Source: Dactylosporangium sp040689395
GTDB taxonomy: Bacteria; Actinomycetota; Actinomycetes; Mycobacteriales; Micromonosporaceae
DNA: 64,000 bases
Assembly: GCF_040689395.1 (NCBI RefSeq)
Contig: NZ_JBFAZX010000036.1
Location: 1-64,000, forward strand
Direction of reading: 5' to 3'
The position numbers and the translations under genes were made by a program. Under the pieces are notes generated by a model. That model was not told the DNA's origin, ran no database searches, and worked only from the letters and a program-made list of their open reading frames with translations. Shown one piece after another: positions 42,361-51,316 of this stretch. How positions within the stretch are numbered: the first letter of the stretch is position 1; each line of letters opens with the position of its first letter.

Positions 42361-43302
42361 CTAGGAGCCGGGCGGGGTGTCGGCGCGGTGGCGGGCCGGG
42401 CGCTCGAACGCGATCGTGCCGTCGGAGTGCTCGGCGGCCGGGACGTAGCCGGCGGCGCGCAGGGCGGCCAGGGTCTGCGCCGCCGGCAGGGCGCTGGACA
42501 GCACCGTCGGGGCCAGCTCCGTCAGCTCCAGGCCGGCCAGGCCCCGGCGAGCCGGTCGGCGTCGCCCGCGGCCAAGGCCTGGCACAGGGCGGTCGGGGTG
42601 CGGTGGGCGACCACGCCCATGAGCTCGTACTCGTGCCAGAGCGCCTCCACCATGGGTACGACCTCTTCGGCGTCGCCGGCCACCAGCGGCCGCAGGTAGG
42701 CCAGCATCGTCGCGAGGCCCTCGACGCCGGCCGCACCGCGGCCGGCGCGCAGCGAGGCGAGCACCGCGGCGAGCGTCACGCGCAGCAGCGCGCTGGCGCC
42801 GTCGTGCTCGCCGCCGATGAGGGCGGGGCGGCCGTCGAGCAGCAGGGGCGCGGCCGGCATCTGGAACCAGCCGCCGACGAGCCAACCGAACTGCTCGACG
42901 GGCTCGAGCTCAAGCCAGTTGTCGAACTCCGCCGACGGCGCCACGCGGTCGCCGGCGATGCCGATCAGGCCGTTCATGCCCGCGACGGTCAGCCAGAAGC
43001 GCACGGCCTCCTCGTCGGTGCCGAGCAGCGGCGACCCGGCCGAACCCGTAGCTGTTGGCGATCACCTCGTGCAGCGCGACGGTGCGGATCCACGCGTCGT
43101 CGTCCGGGTCGGGCCAGGCAAGCCCCGACTCGAACAGCGCCCGCAGCACCGCGGCGAGCCGGGCGTCGTCCTCGGCGACCCCGAGCGCCCGCGCCAGATC
43201 CCGGCGCCGGGTGCCCGCCGCGCGCAGCGACAGGACCTCGGCCGCCTGCAGCTGCGGCAGCGTCAGCAGCGACGCGAGCTGAAGGATCTGCGGCGTCTCC
43301 AC
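42361..43302 (-). pseudogene. Helicase-associated-domain-like protein, two frameshifts
   Basis: Three successive frames on the minus strand give one coherent protein of about 313 residues: METPQILQLASLLTLPQLQA to NSYGFGR, then (after a one-base shift near 43050) SPLLGTDEEAVRFWLTVAG to LAGAWPA, then (after a shift near 42540) LELTELAPTVLSSALPAAQT to the end. The tail LRAAGYVPAAEHSDGTIAFE resembles the C-terminus of actinobacterial helicase-associated proteins. Codon use is good in all three parts, so the shifts are recent or are sequencing errors. Confidence 0.6.
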
Positions 43303-43413
43303 CGGCGCGACCCTATCTCGTCACCCGCTTGGCGGAACGCCGCGCGACGTCGCGCAGCGAGGCCTCGGTACCGTGTTCAGCCTACCGACCAGCCCCTCCC
43401 CGGAGACGACACC

Positions 43414-44274
43414 GTGACCCCACCGCCGCTCCACGTCGGCTGCGCGATGTGGACCCTCAAGGCCTGGCAGGGCCGCTTCGTGGCGCACCCGCTGCCGGCA
43501 GGCGAGCGCCTGCGCGCGTACGCGGGCTGGTGCAACGCGGTCGAGGGCAACACGACGTTCTACGCGACCCCGTCCCGCGAGACCGCGGCCTCGTGGGCGC
43601 AGCAGACCGATCCGGCCTTCCGCCTCCTGCCCAAGCTGCCGAGGGCCGTCACGCACGAGCACCGGCTGGCCGGCGCCGAGGAGGAGCTGCGCGCCTTCCT
43701 GCACGCGATCGAGCCGCTGGGGCCGCGCGCCTACGCGCTGTGGATCCAGCTGCCGGCCTCGTTCGCCCCGGCGGACGTGCCCGCGCTGGCCGCGTTCCTG
43801 CGCCGGCTCCCGGCGTCGTACCGCTACGCCGTGGAGGTCCGCCACCCCGCCTTCTTCGCCGACCCGCGGGCGACGCGGGAGCTTGCGGCGGTCCTCACCG
43901 CTGCGGCGGCCGAGTGGATCCCGTTCGACACGACCGCGTTCTTCCAGACCCCGCCGACCAGCGACGCGGAGCGCGACGCCTGGACCAAGAAGCCGCGCAC
44001 GCCGCTGCGCGAGGAGGCGCTGACCGGCCATCCGATCGTCCGGTACCTCGGCCGCGACGACCCCGCGCGGACCGTCGAGGGCTGGCGGCGCTGGGTGGCC
44101 GTCACCGCGGCGTGGCTGCTCGAGGGCCGCTCGCCGACGGTCTTCATCCACACCCCGGACAACGCCGACGCGCCGGAGCTCGCCCGCCGCTTCCACGACG
44201 AGGTGCGCGCTCGCGTGCCCGGCCTCCCACCGCTGCCCGACCCTGAGCCGATCGAGCCGCTGACCCTCTTTTGA
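43414..44274 (+). CDS. DUF72 family protein
   Basis: A 286-residue TIM-barrel protein of the DUF72/YecE family: start LHVGCAMWTLKAWQGRF, VEGNTTFYATPSRETAASWA, FRLLPKLPRAVTHEHRL and YAVEVRHPAFF are all family landmarks. The biochemical role is unproven. GTG start with GGAG upstream. Confidence 0.92.
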   Translation: MTPPPLHVGCAMWTLKAWQGRFVAHPLPAGERLRAYAGWCNAVEGNTTFYATPSRETAASWAQQTDPAFRLLPKLPRAVTHEHRLAGAEEELRAFLHAIEPLGPRAYALWIQLPASFAPADVPALAAFLRRLPASYRYAVEVRHPAFFADPRATRELAAVLTAAAAEWIPFDTTAFFQTPPTSDAERDAWTKKPRTPLREEALTGHPIVRYLGRDDPARTVEGWRRWVAVTAAWLLEGRSPTVFIHTPDNADAPELARRFHDEVRARVPGLPPLPDPEPIEPLTLF

Positions 44275-44298
44275 CCGCGTAGCGCCTGCTTCAACTCC

Positions 44299-45546
44299 TC
44301 ATGCGCACGCCTCGGCGCGGGTGAGCAGGAGCGTGCGTTCGCGCTCGTTGCGGGTCATCGCGGCGGCGCGCTCGAACTCGGCACGGGCCTGCGCCCTGCG
44401 GCCGAGGCGGAAGAGGAAGTCGCCGCGGACCGAGGGCAGCAGGTGGTACCCCCGCAGCGACGGCTCTTGCAGCAGCGGTTCGAGCACCGCCAGGCCGGCC
44501 TCGGGGCCGTCGGCCATCGACACCGCGACCGCGCGGTTGAGCTCGACGACCGGCGACGGCGCCAAGGCAGCGAGCCGGGCGTACAGCTCGGCGATGCGCG
44601 CCCAGTCGGTCTCCTCGGCGGTGCGCGCCCGCGCGTGGCAGGCGGCGATCGCGGCCTGCAGCGTGTACGTGCCACCGCCCAGCTCCTCGGCGCGGGCGAG
44701 GGCGGCCAGGCCGCGCCCGACGAGCAGCCGGTCCCAGCGGCGCCGGTCCTGTTCCAGCAGCATGACGGGCTCGCCGTCCGGGCCGGTGCGCGCGGCCGAG
44801 CGGGACGCCTGGATCTCCAGCAGGGCGATCAGGCCGTGCACCTCCGCCTCGGCCGGTATCAGCCCCGCCAGGATCCGGCCGAGGCGCATCGCCTCCTCGC
44901 ACAGGGCCGGGCGCATCCAGTCGTCGCCGGCCGTCGCGGAGTACCCCTCGTTGAAGATCAGGTAGATGACCTCCAGCACCGAGGAGAGCCGCTCGGCGCG
45001 GGCCGGCCCGGTGGGCAGCTCGAAGGGCACCTTCGCGTCGGCGAGCGACTTCTTCGCGCGGCTGATGCGCTGACCCACCGTCGCGCCCGGCACGAGGAAG
45101 GCCCGCGCGATCTCGTCGGTGGAAAGGCCGCCGAGCATGCGCAGGGTCAGCGCCACCCGGGCCTCGGGCTTGAGCACGGGGTGGCAGGCGGTGAAGATCA
45201 GCCGGAGGAGGTCGTCCTCGATGGGGTCCTGTTCGAGTACCGCATCGAACTGCGAGGCGTCCGTGCACTCGTCCACCGCCAGTGCCGGCAGGTGCCGCTG
45301 CAGCACCTGCTGACGGCGGATGGTGTCGATCGCGCGGCGCCTGGCCGTGGTCGCCAGCCAGGCGCCGGGATTGCGCGGAACACCCTCGGACGGCCACTGC
45401 TCGAGCGCCGCCACCAGGGCGTCCTGCGCCAGCTCCTCGGCGAGGCCGACGTCGCCGACGAGCCGGGCGACACCGGCGATGACCCGCGCCGCCTCGATCC
45501 GCCAGACCGCCTCGATAGCACTTTCCGCGTCGGTACCCGTGCTCAC
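44299..45546 (-). CDS. ECF42-type RNA polymerase sigma factor with TPR-like tail
   Basis: A 415-residue sigma factor. Region 2 (VARLVGDVGLAEELAQDALV, then NPGAWLATTARRRAIDTIRR) and region 4 (ARVALTLRMLGGLSTDEIAR, VGQRISRAKK) are followed by a helical DUF6596/TPR-like extension from about residue 190. ECF42 factors occur with DGPF/YCII proteins, and one lies just upstream here. The extension is reported to affect sigma activity in this group. Confidence 0.93.
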   Translation of the reverse strand: MSTGTDAESAIEAVWRIEAARVIAGVARLVGDVGLAEELAQDALVAALEQWPSEGVPRNPGAWLATTARRRAIDTIRRQQVLQRHLPALAVDECTDASQFDAVLEQDPIEDDLLRLIFTACHPVLKPEARVALTLRMLGGLSTDEIARAFLVPGATVGQRISRAKKSLADAKVPFELPTGPARAERLSSVLEVIYLIFNEGYSATAGDDWMRPALCEEAMRLGRILAGLIPAEAEVHGLIALLEIQASRSAARTGPDGEPVMLLEQDRRRWDRLLVGRGLAALARAEELGGGTYTLQAAIAACHARARTAEETDWARIAELYARLAALAPSPVVELNRAVAVSMADGPEAGLAVLEPLLQEPSLRGYHLLPSVRGDFLFRLGRRAQARAEFERAAAMTRNERERTLLLTRAEACA

Positions 45547-45568
45547 GGGCCCAACATAGTGCGCCCGG

Positions 45569-45922
45569 CTACTCGAACTCGGCGACCCTGCGCACCTCGA
45601 CCTCGATGTCGTGGTCGAACAGCGCGGCGAAGCGCGTGGCCCACTCGACCGCCTCGGCCTGGTCGCGCACCTGCAGGATGGCGAAGCCGCCGATGACCTC
45701 CTTGGCCTCGGCGAACGGCCCGTCGACCACGATGGTCTGCCCGTCCTTCTTCGTGATGACGGCCGCCCCGCCCGAACTGGGCAGCAACCCCTCCGCCGCG
45801 AGCAGCACCCCGGCCTTGCTGACCTCCTCCATGTACTCCCCGACCGCCGCGATGACCTCGGGCGTCGCCTGCCACTGCGCGGCGTTCGAGTCGTCGAGCT
45901 TGTGCATCAGCATGTACCGCAT
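45569..45922 (-). CDS. DGPF/YCII-related domain protein
   Basis: A 117-residue protein with the family motif VVDGPFAEAKEVIGGFAILQ and the start MRYMLMHKLDD. AAGGAA precedes the ATG. These proteins accompany ECF42 sigma factors and may be their targets; molecular function is unknown. Confidence 0.93.
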   Translation of the reverse strand: MRYMLMHKLDDSNAAQWQATPEVIAAVGEYMEEVSKAGVLLAAEGLLPSSGGAAVITKKDGQTIVVDGPFAEAKEVIGGFAILQVRDQAEAVEWATRFAALFDHDIEVEVRRVAEFE

Positions 45923-46023
45923 CGTCGTGTTCCTTTCGATATGGTGGCTGGCCGCTGCCCAGCCTTCACTACCGCGTCGAGCGGCGCCCGCCGTCTTCGA
46001 CAAACCCCGGAGAGGAATTTTCG

Positions 46024-47109
46024 ATGCGTGTCCTGTTCGCGTTCGCGGGTGGCAACGGCCACCTCCAGCCCTTGCTCCCGCTCGCCGACGCCGCCGCGGC
46101 CCGCGGCCACGCCGTCGCGTTCACGGGTAGACCAGCGCTGCTCCCCAAGTCCTTCGAGGGCTTCCCCGCCGGCGTCGACGAGCCGGACGGCGAGCGCCGC
46201 CCGTTGGTCCGCCTCGACCGCGACCGCGAGGAGCGCGAGTTCCGCGACGGCTTCGGCGGCTGGATCGCCCGCGAGCGCGCCGCCGCCACCAAGGAGGTCG
46301 CACAGCGCTGGCACCCCGACGCCATCGTCTGCGACGAGGCCGACTTCGGCAGCATGATCGCCGCCGAGGCGCTGGGCATCCCGCACGCATCGGTCGTGGT
46401 ACTCGCCGCCGGCACGTTCGGCCGCCCCGACGGCCTCGCCGAGTTCCTCGACGAGACCCGGGCCGCGAACGGCCTGCCCGCCGACCCGTCCCTGGCGATG
46501 CTCGACCGCCACTTGGTGATCTCCCCGGTGCCGGCGAGCTTCCGGCCCCGCCCCGGCGCGAAGCCGATGCGCCCGATGCCGCTCGTCCCGCCCGTGCCTA
46601 CCACGCCACCGACCGTCTACTTCACACTCGGCACCATCTTCAACACCGAGTCGGGCGACCTCTTCGCGCGCTTCCTCGGCGGCCTGCGCGACCTGCCGAT
46701 ATCGCTCGTCGTCACCGTCGGCGGCGGGATCGACCCAGCCGAGCTGGGCGCGCAGCCGCCAAACGTGCGCGTCGAGCGGTACATCCCGCAGGCCGACCTG
46801 CTGCCGCGCTGCTCGGCGGTCGTCTCGCACGCGGGCTCGGGCACGGTGGTGGGCGCGCTGGCACACGGGCTGCCGATGGTGCTCGTACCGATGGGCGCCG
46901 ACCAACCGGCCAACGCCGACCGCTGCGAGTCGCTCGGCGTCGGCGTCGTGCTGGACGCGGTCGACAGCACTCCAGCCGACGCCGCGGAGGCGCTACGGGC
47001 GGTGCTGTGGCAGCCCTCCTACCGCGACGCGGCACAAGCCCTGCGCACCGAGATCGCCGGCATGCCTTCACCAGCGGAGGTGCTCCCCCTGCTGGAGTCC
47101 TTGCGCTGA
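46024..47109 (+). CDS. GT1 glycosyltransferase (macrolide/YjiC type)
   Basis: A 361-residue GT-B enzyme. N-domain MRVLFAFAGGNGHLQPLLPL; C-domain donor-binding motif SHAGSGTVVGALAHGLPMVL then PMGADQPANADRCESLGVG. It transfers a sugar from a nucleotide donor to an unknown small molecule or lipid. GGAGAGGAA lies upstream. Its last 200 bases are duplicated 1.45 kb downstream. Confidence 0.92.
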   Translation: MRVLFAFAGGNGHLQPLLPLADAAAARGHAVAFTGRPALLPKSFEGFPAGVDEPDGERRPLVRLDRDREEREFRDGFGGWIARERAAATKEVAQRWHPDAIVCDEADFGSMIAAEALGIPHASVVVLAAGTFGRPDGLAEFLDETRAANGLPADPSLAMLDRHLVISPVPASFRPRPGAKPMRPMPLVPPVPTTPPTVYFTLGTIFNTESGDLFARFLGGLRDLPISLVVTVGGGIDPAELGAQPPNVRVERYIPQADLLPRCSAVVSHAGSGTVVGALAHGLPMVLVPMGADQPANADRCESLGVGVVLDAVDSTPADAAEALRAVLWQPSYRDAAQALRTEIAGMPSPAEVLPLLESLR

Positions 47110-47144
47110 CTCTCCTCGCCGCCGGCTGCTCGGACTGGAGCGGA

Positions 47145-47231
47145 TTCAGCGGTCAGCGCGTCGACGAGGTCCAGCATGGCGCGCCGCACCTGGGCGTGGC
47201 CCAGTTCGGCAGCTACAGCGTGGAGCTCCAC
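47145..47231 (-). pseudogene. Duplicated 3' end of the TetR gene at 49013
   Basis: The minus strand encodes LHAVAAELGHAQVRRAMLDL then VDALTA, nearly identical to the last residues of the TetR protein at 49013-49654. Only the tail is present. Confidence 0.75.
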
Positions 47232-47379
47232 CCCGGCCGCCCGTCCACGTCACCACTTCCGGATCGACATGCGACCCACTCAAGGTCTCCCAGACGGCCT
47301 CGTCCGGCGGTGAGCTTGTTGGCCAATCGTTGACTGTTCCCTCAGTTCCGAGGCCAGCTGCCGGCGGGGCGCCCGACGA

Positions 47380-47660
47380 TGTCGCGGGACGGTGTTGAGC
47401 AGGGCCCGTGCGTGCGGCGCGGACAGGAGCTGTTTCGCCCCGCCAGGCACGAGCTCGAGCAGCAGTCGGTGAAGCCGGCTCAGCGCCTCGGTCCGCGCCG
47501 GCCCAGCTCGTCGCGGCGGTCGACGAGCAGCTTCAACGCGACCGCGACGTCGTCGACCACGACCTGCCGCAGCCCATTTGCCCGCAATGCCGCGATGGCG
47601 ATGCAGTGCGCGTCGGCCGGGTCTGTCTTGCGCGTCGTGTGGGCCATCGCCATTGTCGAG
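47380..47660 (-). pseudogene. IS110-family transposase fragment
   Basis: HTTRKTDPADAHCIAIAALR and VALKLLVDRRDELG, then in a shifted frame LSRLHRLLLELVPGGAKQLL and SAPHARALLNTV, match the middle of IS110 transposases. The N- and C-terminal domains are missing and at least one frameshift is present. Confidence 0.8.
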
Positions 47661-47661
47661 A

Positions 47662-48225
47662 GATTCGGGAATCGGCAGCGGTGGCCCACAAGTACAGCGG
47701 TTGCTTGTTCCCGCCTTGCGGAGCATTCGGCGGAAATTCCGCTCGGCCGTGGGCGGCATTGTCGAAAGACGGTCGCGATACACCGATGGCCGCATATTGC
47801 CGCCGACCATTCGATGCGTTGCCGGACCGGCGGGCCGGCGCAGTGGTGGTATGGATGCGCGACGACGCTTCGGGGCAGGACCGGGCCGCCCGGCGCCGCC
47901 CGCTTGGCGCGGCGCGGGATCGCAGTCGTCTGCCGCGGTGCCGCTTGCGGTACGTTTTGGCTGTTCAAGCGGCGCGACCGGCGGAGGCGGCGAGGGTGGC
48001 ACCGGCCCATCCACCGATCCGCCGCGCTGGTCGCCGACCGTCGGCGGGGTGTCACCGCGCAGGCGGCGGAGCTTCTCGGCGTGCCGTCTGGCAAGGCCCC
48101 ATTCCCGATGCCGAGCATGCTCCCGGCGGAACTGCTCATTCGCCGGACAATAACGACGCGACCTGGTCCGGTCACGCATAGCAGCCAGCTCCGTCTTCGA
48201 AAATAATTGCAGCTGCCCCATACAT
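47662..48225 (-). CDS. Hypothetical protein, possibly truncated
   Basis: The frame starts MGQLQLFSKTELAAMRDRTR and continues with a charged helical segment (REHARHREWGLARRHAEKL), then a low-complexity Pro/Arg-rich stretch. It stays open into the IS110 remnant (to about 47280), so the real C-terminus may have been replaced. The N-terminal 60 residues look genuine; the rest is doubtful. Confidence 0.4.
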
Positions 48226-48338
48226 GCCATTATCTCAAAACCCGACCGAATCCACCGCCCCGAACGGCGGCCCATAATGTCAGATGGTGCACGCTCATCA
48301 GCGTAAGGCGTTCTGAGTCAAGCCTTGGTCGGCGCCGC

Positions 48339-48530
48339 GCTCGTACCGATGGGTGCCGACCAACCAGCCAACGCCGACCGCAGCGAGGCGCTCGGCGTCG
48401 TGCTGGACGCGATGGACAGCACGCCGGCCGACGCCGCGGAGGCGCTGCGAGCGGTGCTGCGGCAGCCCTCCTACCGCGACGCGGCGCAAACCCTGCGCAC
48501 CGAGATCGCCAGCATGCCTTCACCAGCGGA
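48339..48530 (+). repeat. Duplicated 3' end of the glycosyltransferase gene
   Basis: About 90 percent identical to 46881-47078, starting GCTCGTACCGATGGG and ending CCTTCACCAGCGGA, with a 6-bp deletion. It encodes only the C-terminal 65 residues, without a start. Confidence 0.85.
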
Positions 48531-48612
48531 CGCCTGGAGCGTCCAAGCGCGCCGGAACAGCACGCCAAGCAGGTGTGACCCAGCCCGAGTCACCCGCTAC
48601 GGCCTGGTTCAG

Positions 48613-48798
48613 GAGCCCTACGAAAAGGGCGTCCTTTTCGACGATCCTGGCCTGTGCCAGTGCAGTTACGCCGCAGCAGCCACGGGCCGCCCAGTCGCCG
48701 ACATGTCACCTCAGGACCTGCCTTCAGAATGGTTCGGCAATATCGCGCACCCCCACCGCGCGATCGATGACGCCCGCGGTTACCCACAAACCATGCGT
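48613..48798 (+). pseudogene. C-terminal fragment of a DnaQ-like 3'-5' exonuclease
   Basis: The plus strand reads EPYEKGVLFDDPGLCQCSYA, then SEWFGNIAHPHRAIDDARGY, typical of the end of DEDD-type exonucleases (HRAxxDA motif, Exo III). It abuts a minus-strand fragment of the N-terminal part of the same kind of gene. Confidence 0.6.
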
Positions 48799-48931
48799 AC
48801 GTATCGACGGCTTCGATGGTGCCGCGCTCCTCTCCGTCGGAGGTCACGGCGACGGGAGCGAACGACCTCATCGGGGCGGGACCTGGCCACGGGCCGTCTA
48901 CCTCGATGTCTGTGACGACGTAGACCCACTC
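48783..48931 (-). pseudogene. N-terminal fragment of a DnaQ-like exonuclease, inverted
   Basis: The minus strand reads EWVYVVTDIEVDGPWPGPAP then MRSFAPVAVTSDGEERGTIE, with the D-x-E metal motif (TDIEVDG) of exonuclease motif I. It is oriented opposite to the C-terminal fragment next to it, so the gene has been broken and inverted. Confidence 0.6.
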
Positions 48932-49012
48932 GGCCTGGCCGAGCCAACTGCGACCGCCGGCGATCGGAGGCGGCCCGGTGAGCGCGTAGACAACGTGCCG
49001 ACTGGAGCAGAT

Positions 49013-49654
49013 TCAGGCGGTAAGAGCGTCGGCGAGGTCCAACATGGCACGGCGCACCCGGATGTGGCCCAGTTCGGCAGCTACAGCGTGGACGTGTTCG
49101 GCGGCGAGCGCGGCGAGCAGGATGTGTGCGTCTGCCTGCGGATCGTCGCGGCCGGACAGCAGCAGTGAGACGTGACGGTGCCAGAAGCGGTACGCACCGA
49201 TCCGGTAGCGCGCGCCAGGTGAAGCGGTCTCCGACATTCGTACCAGTGGCAGGTGGGCCAGCAGGTAGTCGAGGTAGGCGACCACGAACGCCCGGAGCCG
49301 TTCACGCGGGGTCGGGTCATCATCGGGTTTCCCCGGTCCCAGCGGCGCCGAGCCGAACAGGATCGCCTCCTGCAGGGTGCGCTCCTGTTCGTCAAGCAGC
49401 GCGGCGGCCAGTCCGGCTTTGTCCCCGAACCGGCGAAACAGCGTGCCCTTGCCGACTCCCGCTGCAGCGGCGATCGCGTCCATGGACACCGCATCGACGC
49501 CGTGCTGGCGGAAGAGCGCAGCCGCCGCGTCCAGCACGACGGCCCGGTTGCGGGCCGCGTCGGCCCGCTCGATGGGGGGTGAGCTGCGCAACATCAGCAG
49601 CTCGTCCGTCGGGCTAGCAGAAACGGACCACGGTCCGGTAATCTCTTGAGGCAC
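49013..49654 (-). CDS. TetR-family regulator
   Basis: A 213-residue repressor: N-terminal HTH VSMDAIAAAAGVGKGTLFRR then FGDKAGLAAALLDEQER, and a helical ligand domain (SBP-type, YRFWHRHVSLLLSG). The GTG start overlaps its likely operator region. It is divergent from the rhodanese gene and probably controls it. Its 3' end is duplicated at 47145-47231. Confidence 0.92.
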   Translation of the reverse strand: MPQEITGPWSVSASPTDELLMLRSSPPIERADAARNRAVVLDAAAALFRQHGVDAVSMDAIAAAAGVGKGTLFRRFGDKAGLAAALLDEQERTLQEAILFGSAPLGPGKPDDDPTPRERLRAFVVAYLDYLLAHLPLVRMSETASPGARYRIGAYRFWHRHVSLLLSGRDDPQADAHILLAALAAEHVHAVAAELGHIRVRRAMLDLADALTA

Positions 49655-49657
49655 AAC

Positions 49658-49671
49658 CGGACTATAGTCCG
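49658..49671. promoter_or_regulatory. TetR operator between tetR and the rhodanese gene
   Basis: CGGACTATAGTCCG is a perfect 14-bp palindrome 4 bases from the tetR start and 18 bases from the divergent gene. A related imperfect copy CGGACCACGGTCCG lies at 49624-49637. Confidence 0.75.
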
Positions 49672-49688
49672 ATTCCTTGGAGGATGCC

Positions 49689-50027
49689 ATGACCGCCCTC
49701 ATCGACCGCGAACAGCTGCATACCGAGATCAAGGCCGGCGCCGTCACCGTCGTTGACGCGCTCGGCGGCTACTACTACGCCAAGCAGCACCTGCCCGGTG
49801 CCATCCCGCTCGTCGAGAACGACGTCGCGGAGCTCGCCGGCTCGCTCCTGCCAGACCGGGCCGCCGCGATCGTGACCTACTGCTCCAACCCGGCCTGCCC
49901 GAACAGTCAACGAGTGGCCGACAAGCTCACCGGCCTCGGCTACACCAACGTGCGCAAGTACCGCGAGGGCATCGAGGACTGGGTGGCGGCCGGCCTACCC
50001 ACCGAATCCGGCCAACTCACCGGCTGA
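49689..50027 (+). CDS. Rhodanese-domain protein
   Basis: A 112-residue single rhodanese domain: AVTVVDALGGYYYAKQHLPG, then the active-site loop IVTYCSNPACPNSQ with the catalytic cysteine, and GYTNVRKYREGIEDWVAAGLP. It could transfer sulfane sulfur. GGAGG precedes the ATG. It is divergent from, and probably repressed by, the TetR regulator. Confidence 0.93.
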   Translation: MTALIDREQLHTEIKAGAVTVVDALGGYYYAKQHLPGAIPLVENDVAELAGSLLPDRAAAIVTYCSNPACPNSQRVADKLTGLGYTNVRKYREGIEDWVAAGLPTESGQLTG

Positions 50028-50184
50028 TCCACCCAGACGCGCGGGAAGGCCCGGTCCCGTCCCCGGCCTTCCCGCCCGACCGGCGCCATCGACAGCCCCC
50101 TGAGCCGGCCCGTGGTCCGCAGCCGACCAGCGCGGACCGCACTCCGTCGCTGTCGCAGACGCACGGCTGTGTGACCATGGCACG

Positions 50185-50901
50185 GTGACGGTCGCGTCGG
50201 CATACGGCGAGTTCCCCGCGGAGGACGGCAACCGCGTGCTGAGCGCGTTGCGCGACGAGGCCGACGCGTTCGTCGCCGCCCTGGGCGGACTGAGCACCCA
50301 GGACTGGGAGCGGCCAACCCGCTGTGTCCCCTGGCAGGTGCGCGACGTGGTGGGTCACGTCATCACCGTCCTGGCACGCGTACCCGAAATGGTCGCCGCG
50401 CCCGCGCCGGACCAGCCGGACACCACCGCAACCAGCTATTACCGCGCGGACCATCGGTTCAGCGAGTCCGCGAACGCCGACCGGGTACGGACCGCACACC
50501 GTCGCGCGACCGCCGTTGAGGCCGTCGCCCTGCTCCACGACCTGACGCGAACGGTCCAGGCCGTGATCACGTCTTGCCGGCAGGAACCGACCGCCCGGGT
50601 CGTACGGACCCGTCATGACGATGCGATGTCGCTGTCGGACTTTCTCACCACCAGAGTGGTCGAACTGACTGCGCACGGTCTTGATGTCGCCGACGCGGTG
50701 GGTCACCAGCCCTGGCTGACGGTCCCGGCCGCGGAGCACCTTCAGGAGTTGCTGTTCGGGCCGGACTGGCGCACCGCAGTCGCCGCGCTCGGATGGGACC
50801 CCGTGATGCTGCTCCGCAAGACGACCGGTCGCGCTGCCGTCACGGCGGAGGAGTCCATGGAGCTGGCCCGGCTAGGACTGCGCGGACTGACGCTCGGCTG
50901 A
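50185..50901 (+). CDS. Mycothiol-dependent maleylpyruvate isomerase/DinB-type protein
   Basis: A 238-residue actinobacterial protein of the TIGR03083 type, with an N-terminal DinB-like four-helix domain: SALRDEADAFVAALGGLSTQ, TRCVPWQVRDVVGHVITVLA with a metal-ligand histidine, and VELTAHGLDVADAVG with a second. Such proteins may use mycothiol as cofactor. Substrate unknown. Start GTG. Confidence 0.85.
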   Translation: MTVASAYGEFPAEDGNRVLSALRDEADAFVAALGGLSTQDWERPTRCVPWQVRDVVGHVITVLARVPEMVAAPAPDQPDTTATSYYRADHRFSESANADRVRTAHRRATAVEAVALLHDLTRTVQAVITSCRQEPTARVVRTRHDDAMSLSDFLTTRVVELTAHGLDVADAVGHQPWLTVPAAEHLQELLFGPDWRTAVAALGWDPVMLLRKTTGRAAVTAEESMELARLGLRGLTLG

Positions 50902-50930
50902 GAGCGCGCCGAGTCCGATACGGTGAGCCG

Positions 50931-51314
50931 ATGCAGCGGCTAACCGATGAGACGGTGCTGGCGGTCGGCAGGCTGACGTTGGCCGCGACCGAATTGGAGT
51001 ATCTCCTTGCCTGGATCGGCGCCGATCAGGCAGGTGGCGATCCAGCGGCGGTGTTCGTCGTTCCTGGAGAGTCGTTGCGGGCCGCGCGCGGGTCGGTCCA
51101 GTTCGCGCCGCCGGAGCGTCGTGCGGAGTTCATCGGATTGGTCGAGGCCGCCGCGGTGTACCTGACGCAAAGCCAAACGGCCTTGCGGGCAATGTGGTTC
51201 GAGAACGGCCGCGTGAACGCGGCGACGTTCGACGAGATCGCCGGACTGCTGCTGCGATGCCGAGACCAGTTGCAGGCGCTCCTCGACGAGGTGAATCGCG
51301 CGCCGACCGCTTGA
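50931..51314 (+). CDS. Hypothetical helical protein
   Basis: A 127-residue soluble protein, mostly helical (ETVLAVGRLTLAATELEYLL and TFDEIAGLLLRCRDQLQALL). The pattern of an early conserved glutamate in ATELEYLL is common in uncharacterised actinobacterial proteins. No ribosome-binding site stands out; the ATG at 50931 fits the start of the conserved helix. It converges with pepN. Confidence 0.6.
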   Translation: MQRLTDETVLAVGRLTLAATELEYLLAWIGADQAGGDPAAVFVVPGESLRAARGSVQFAPPERRAEFIGLVEAAAVYLTQSQTALRAMWFENGRVNAATFDEIAGLLLRCRDQLQALLDEVNRAPTA

Positions 51315-51316
51315 GC

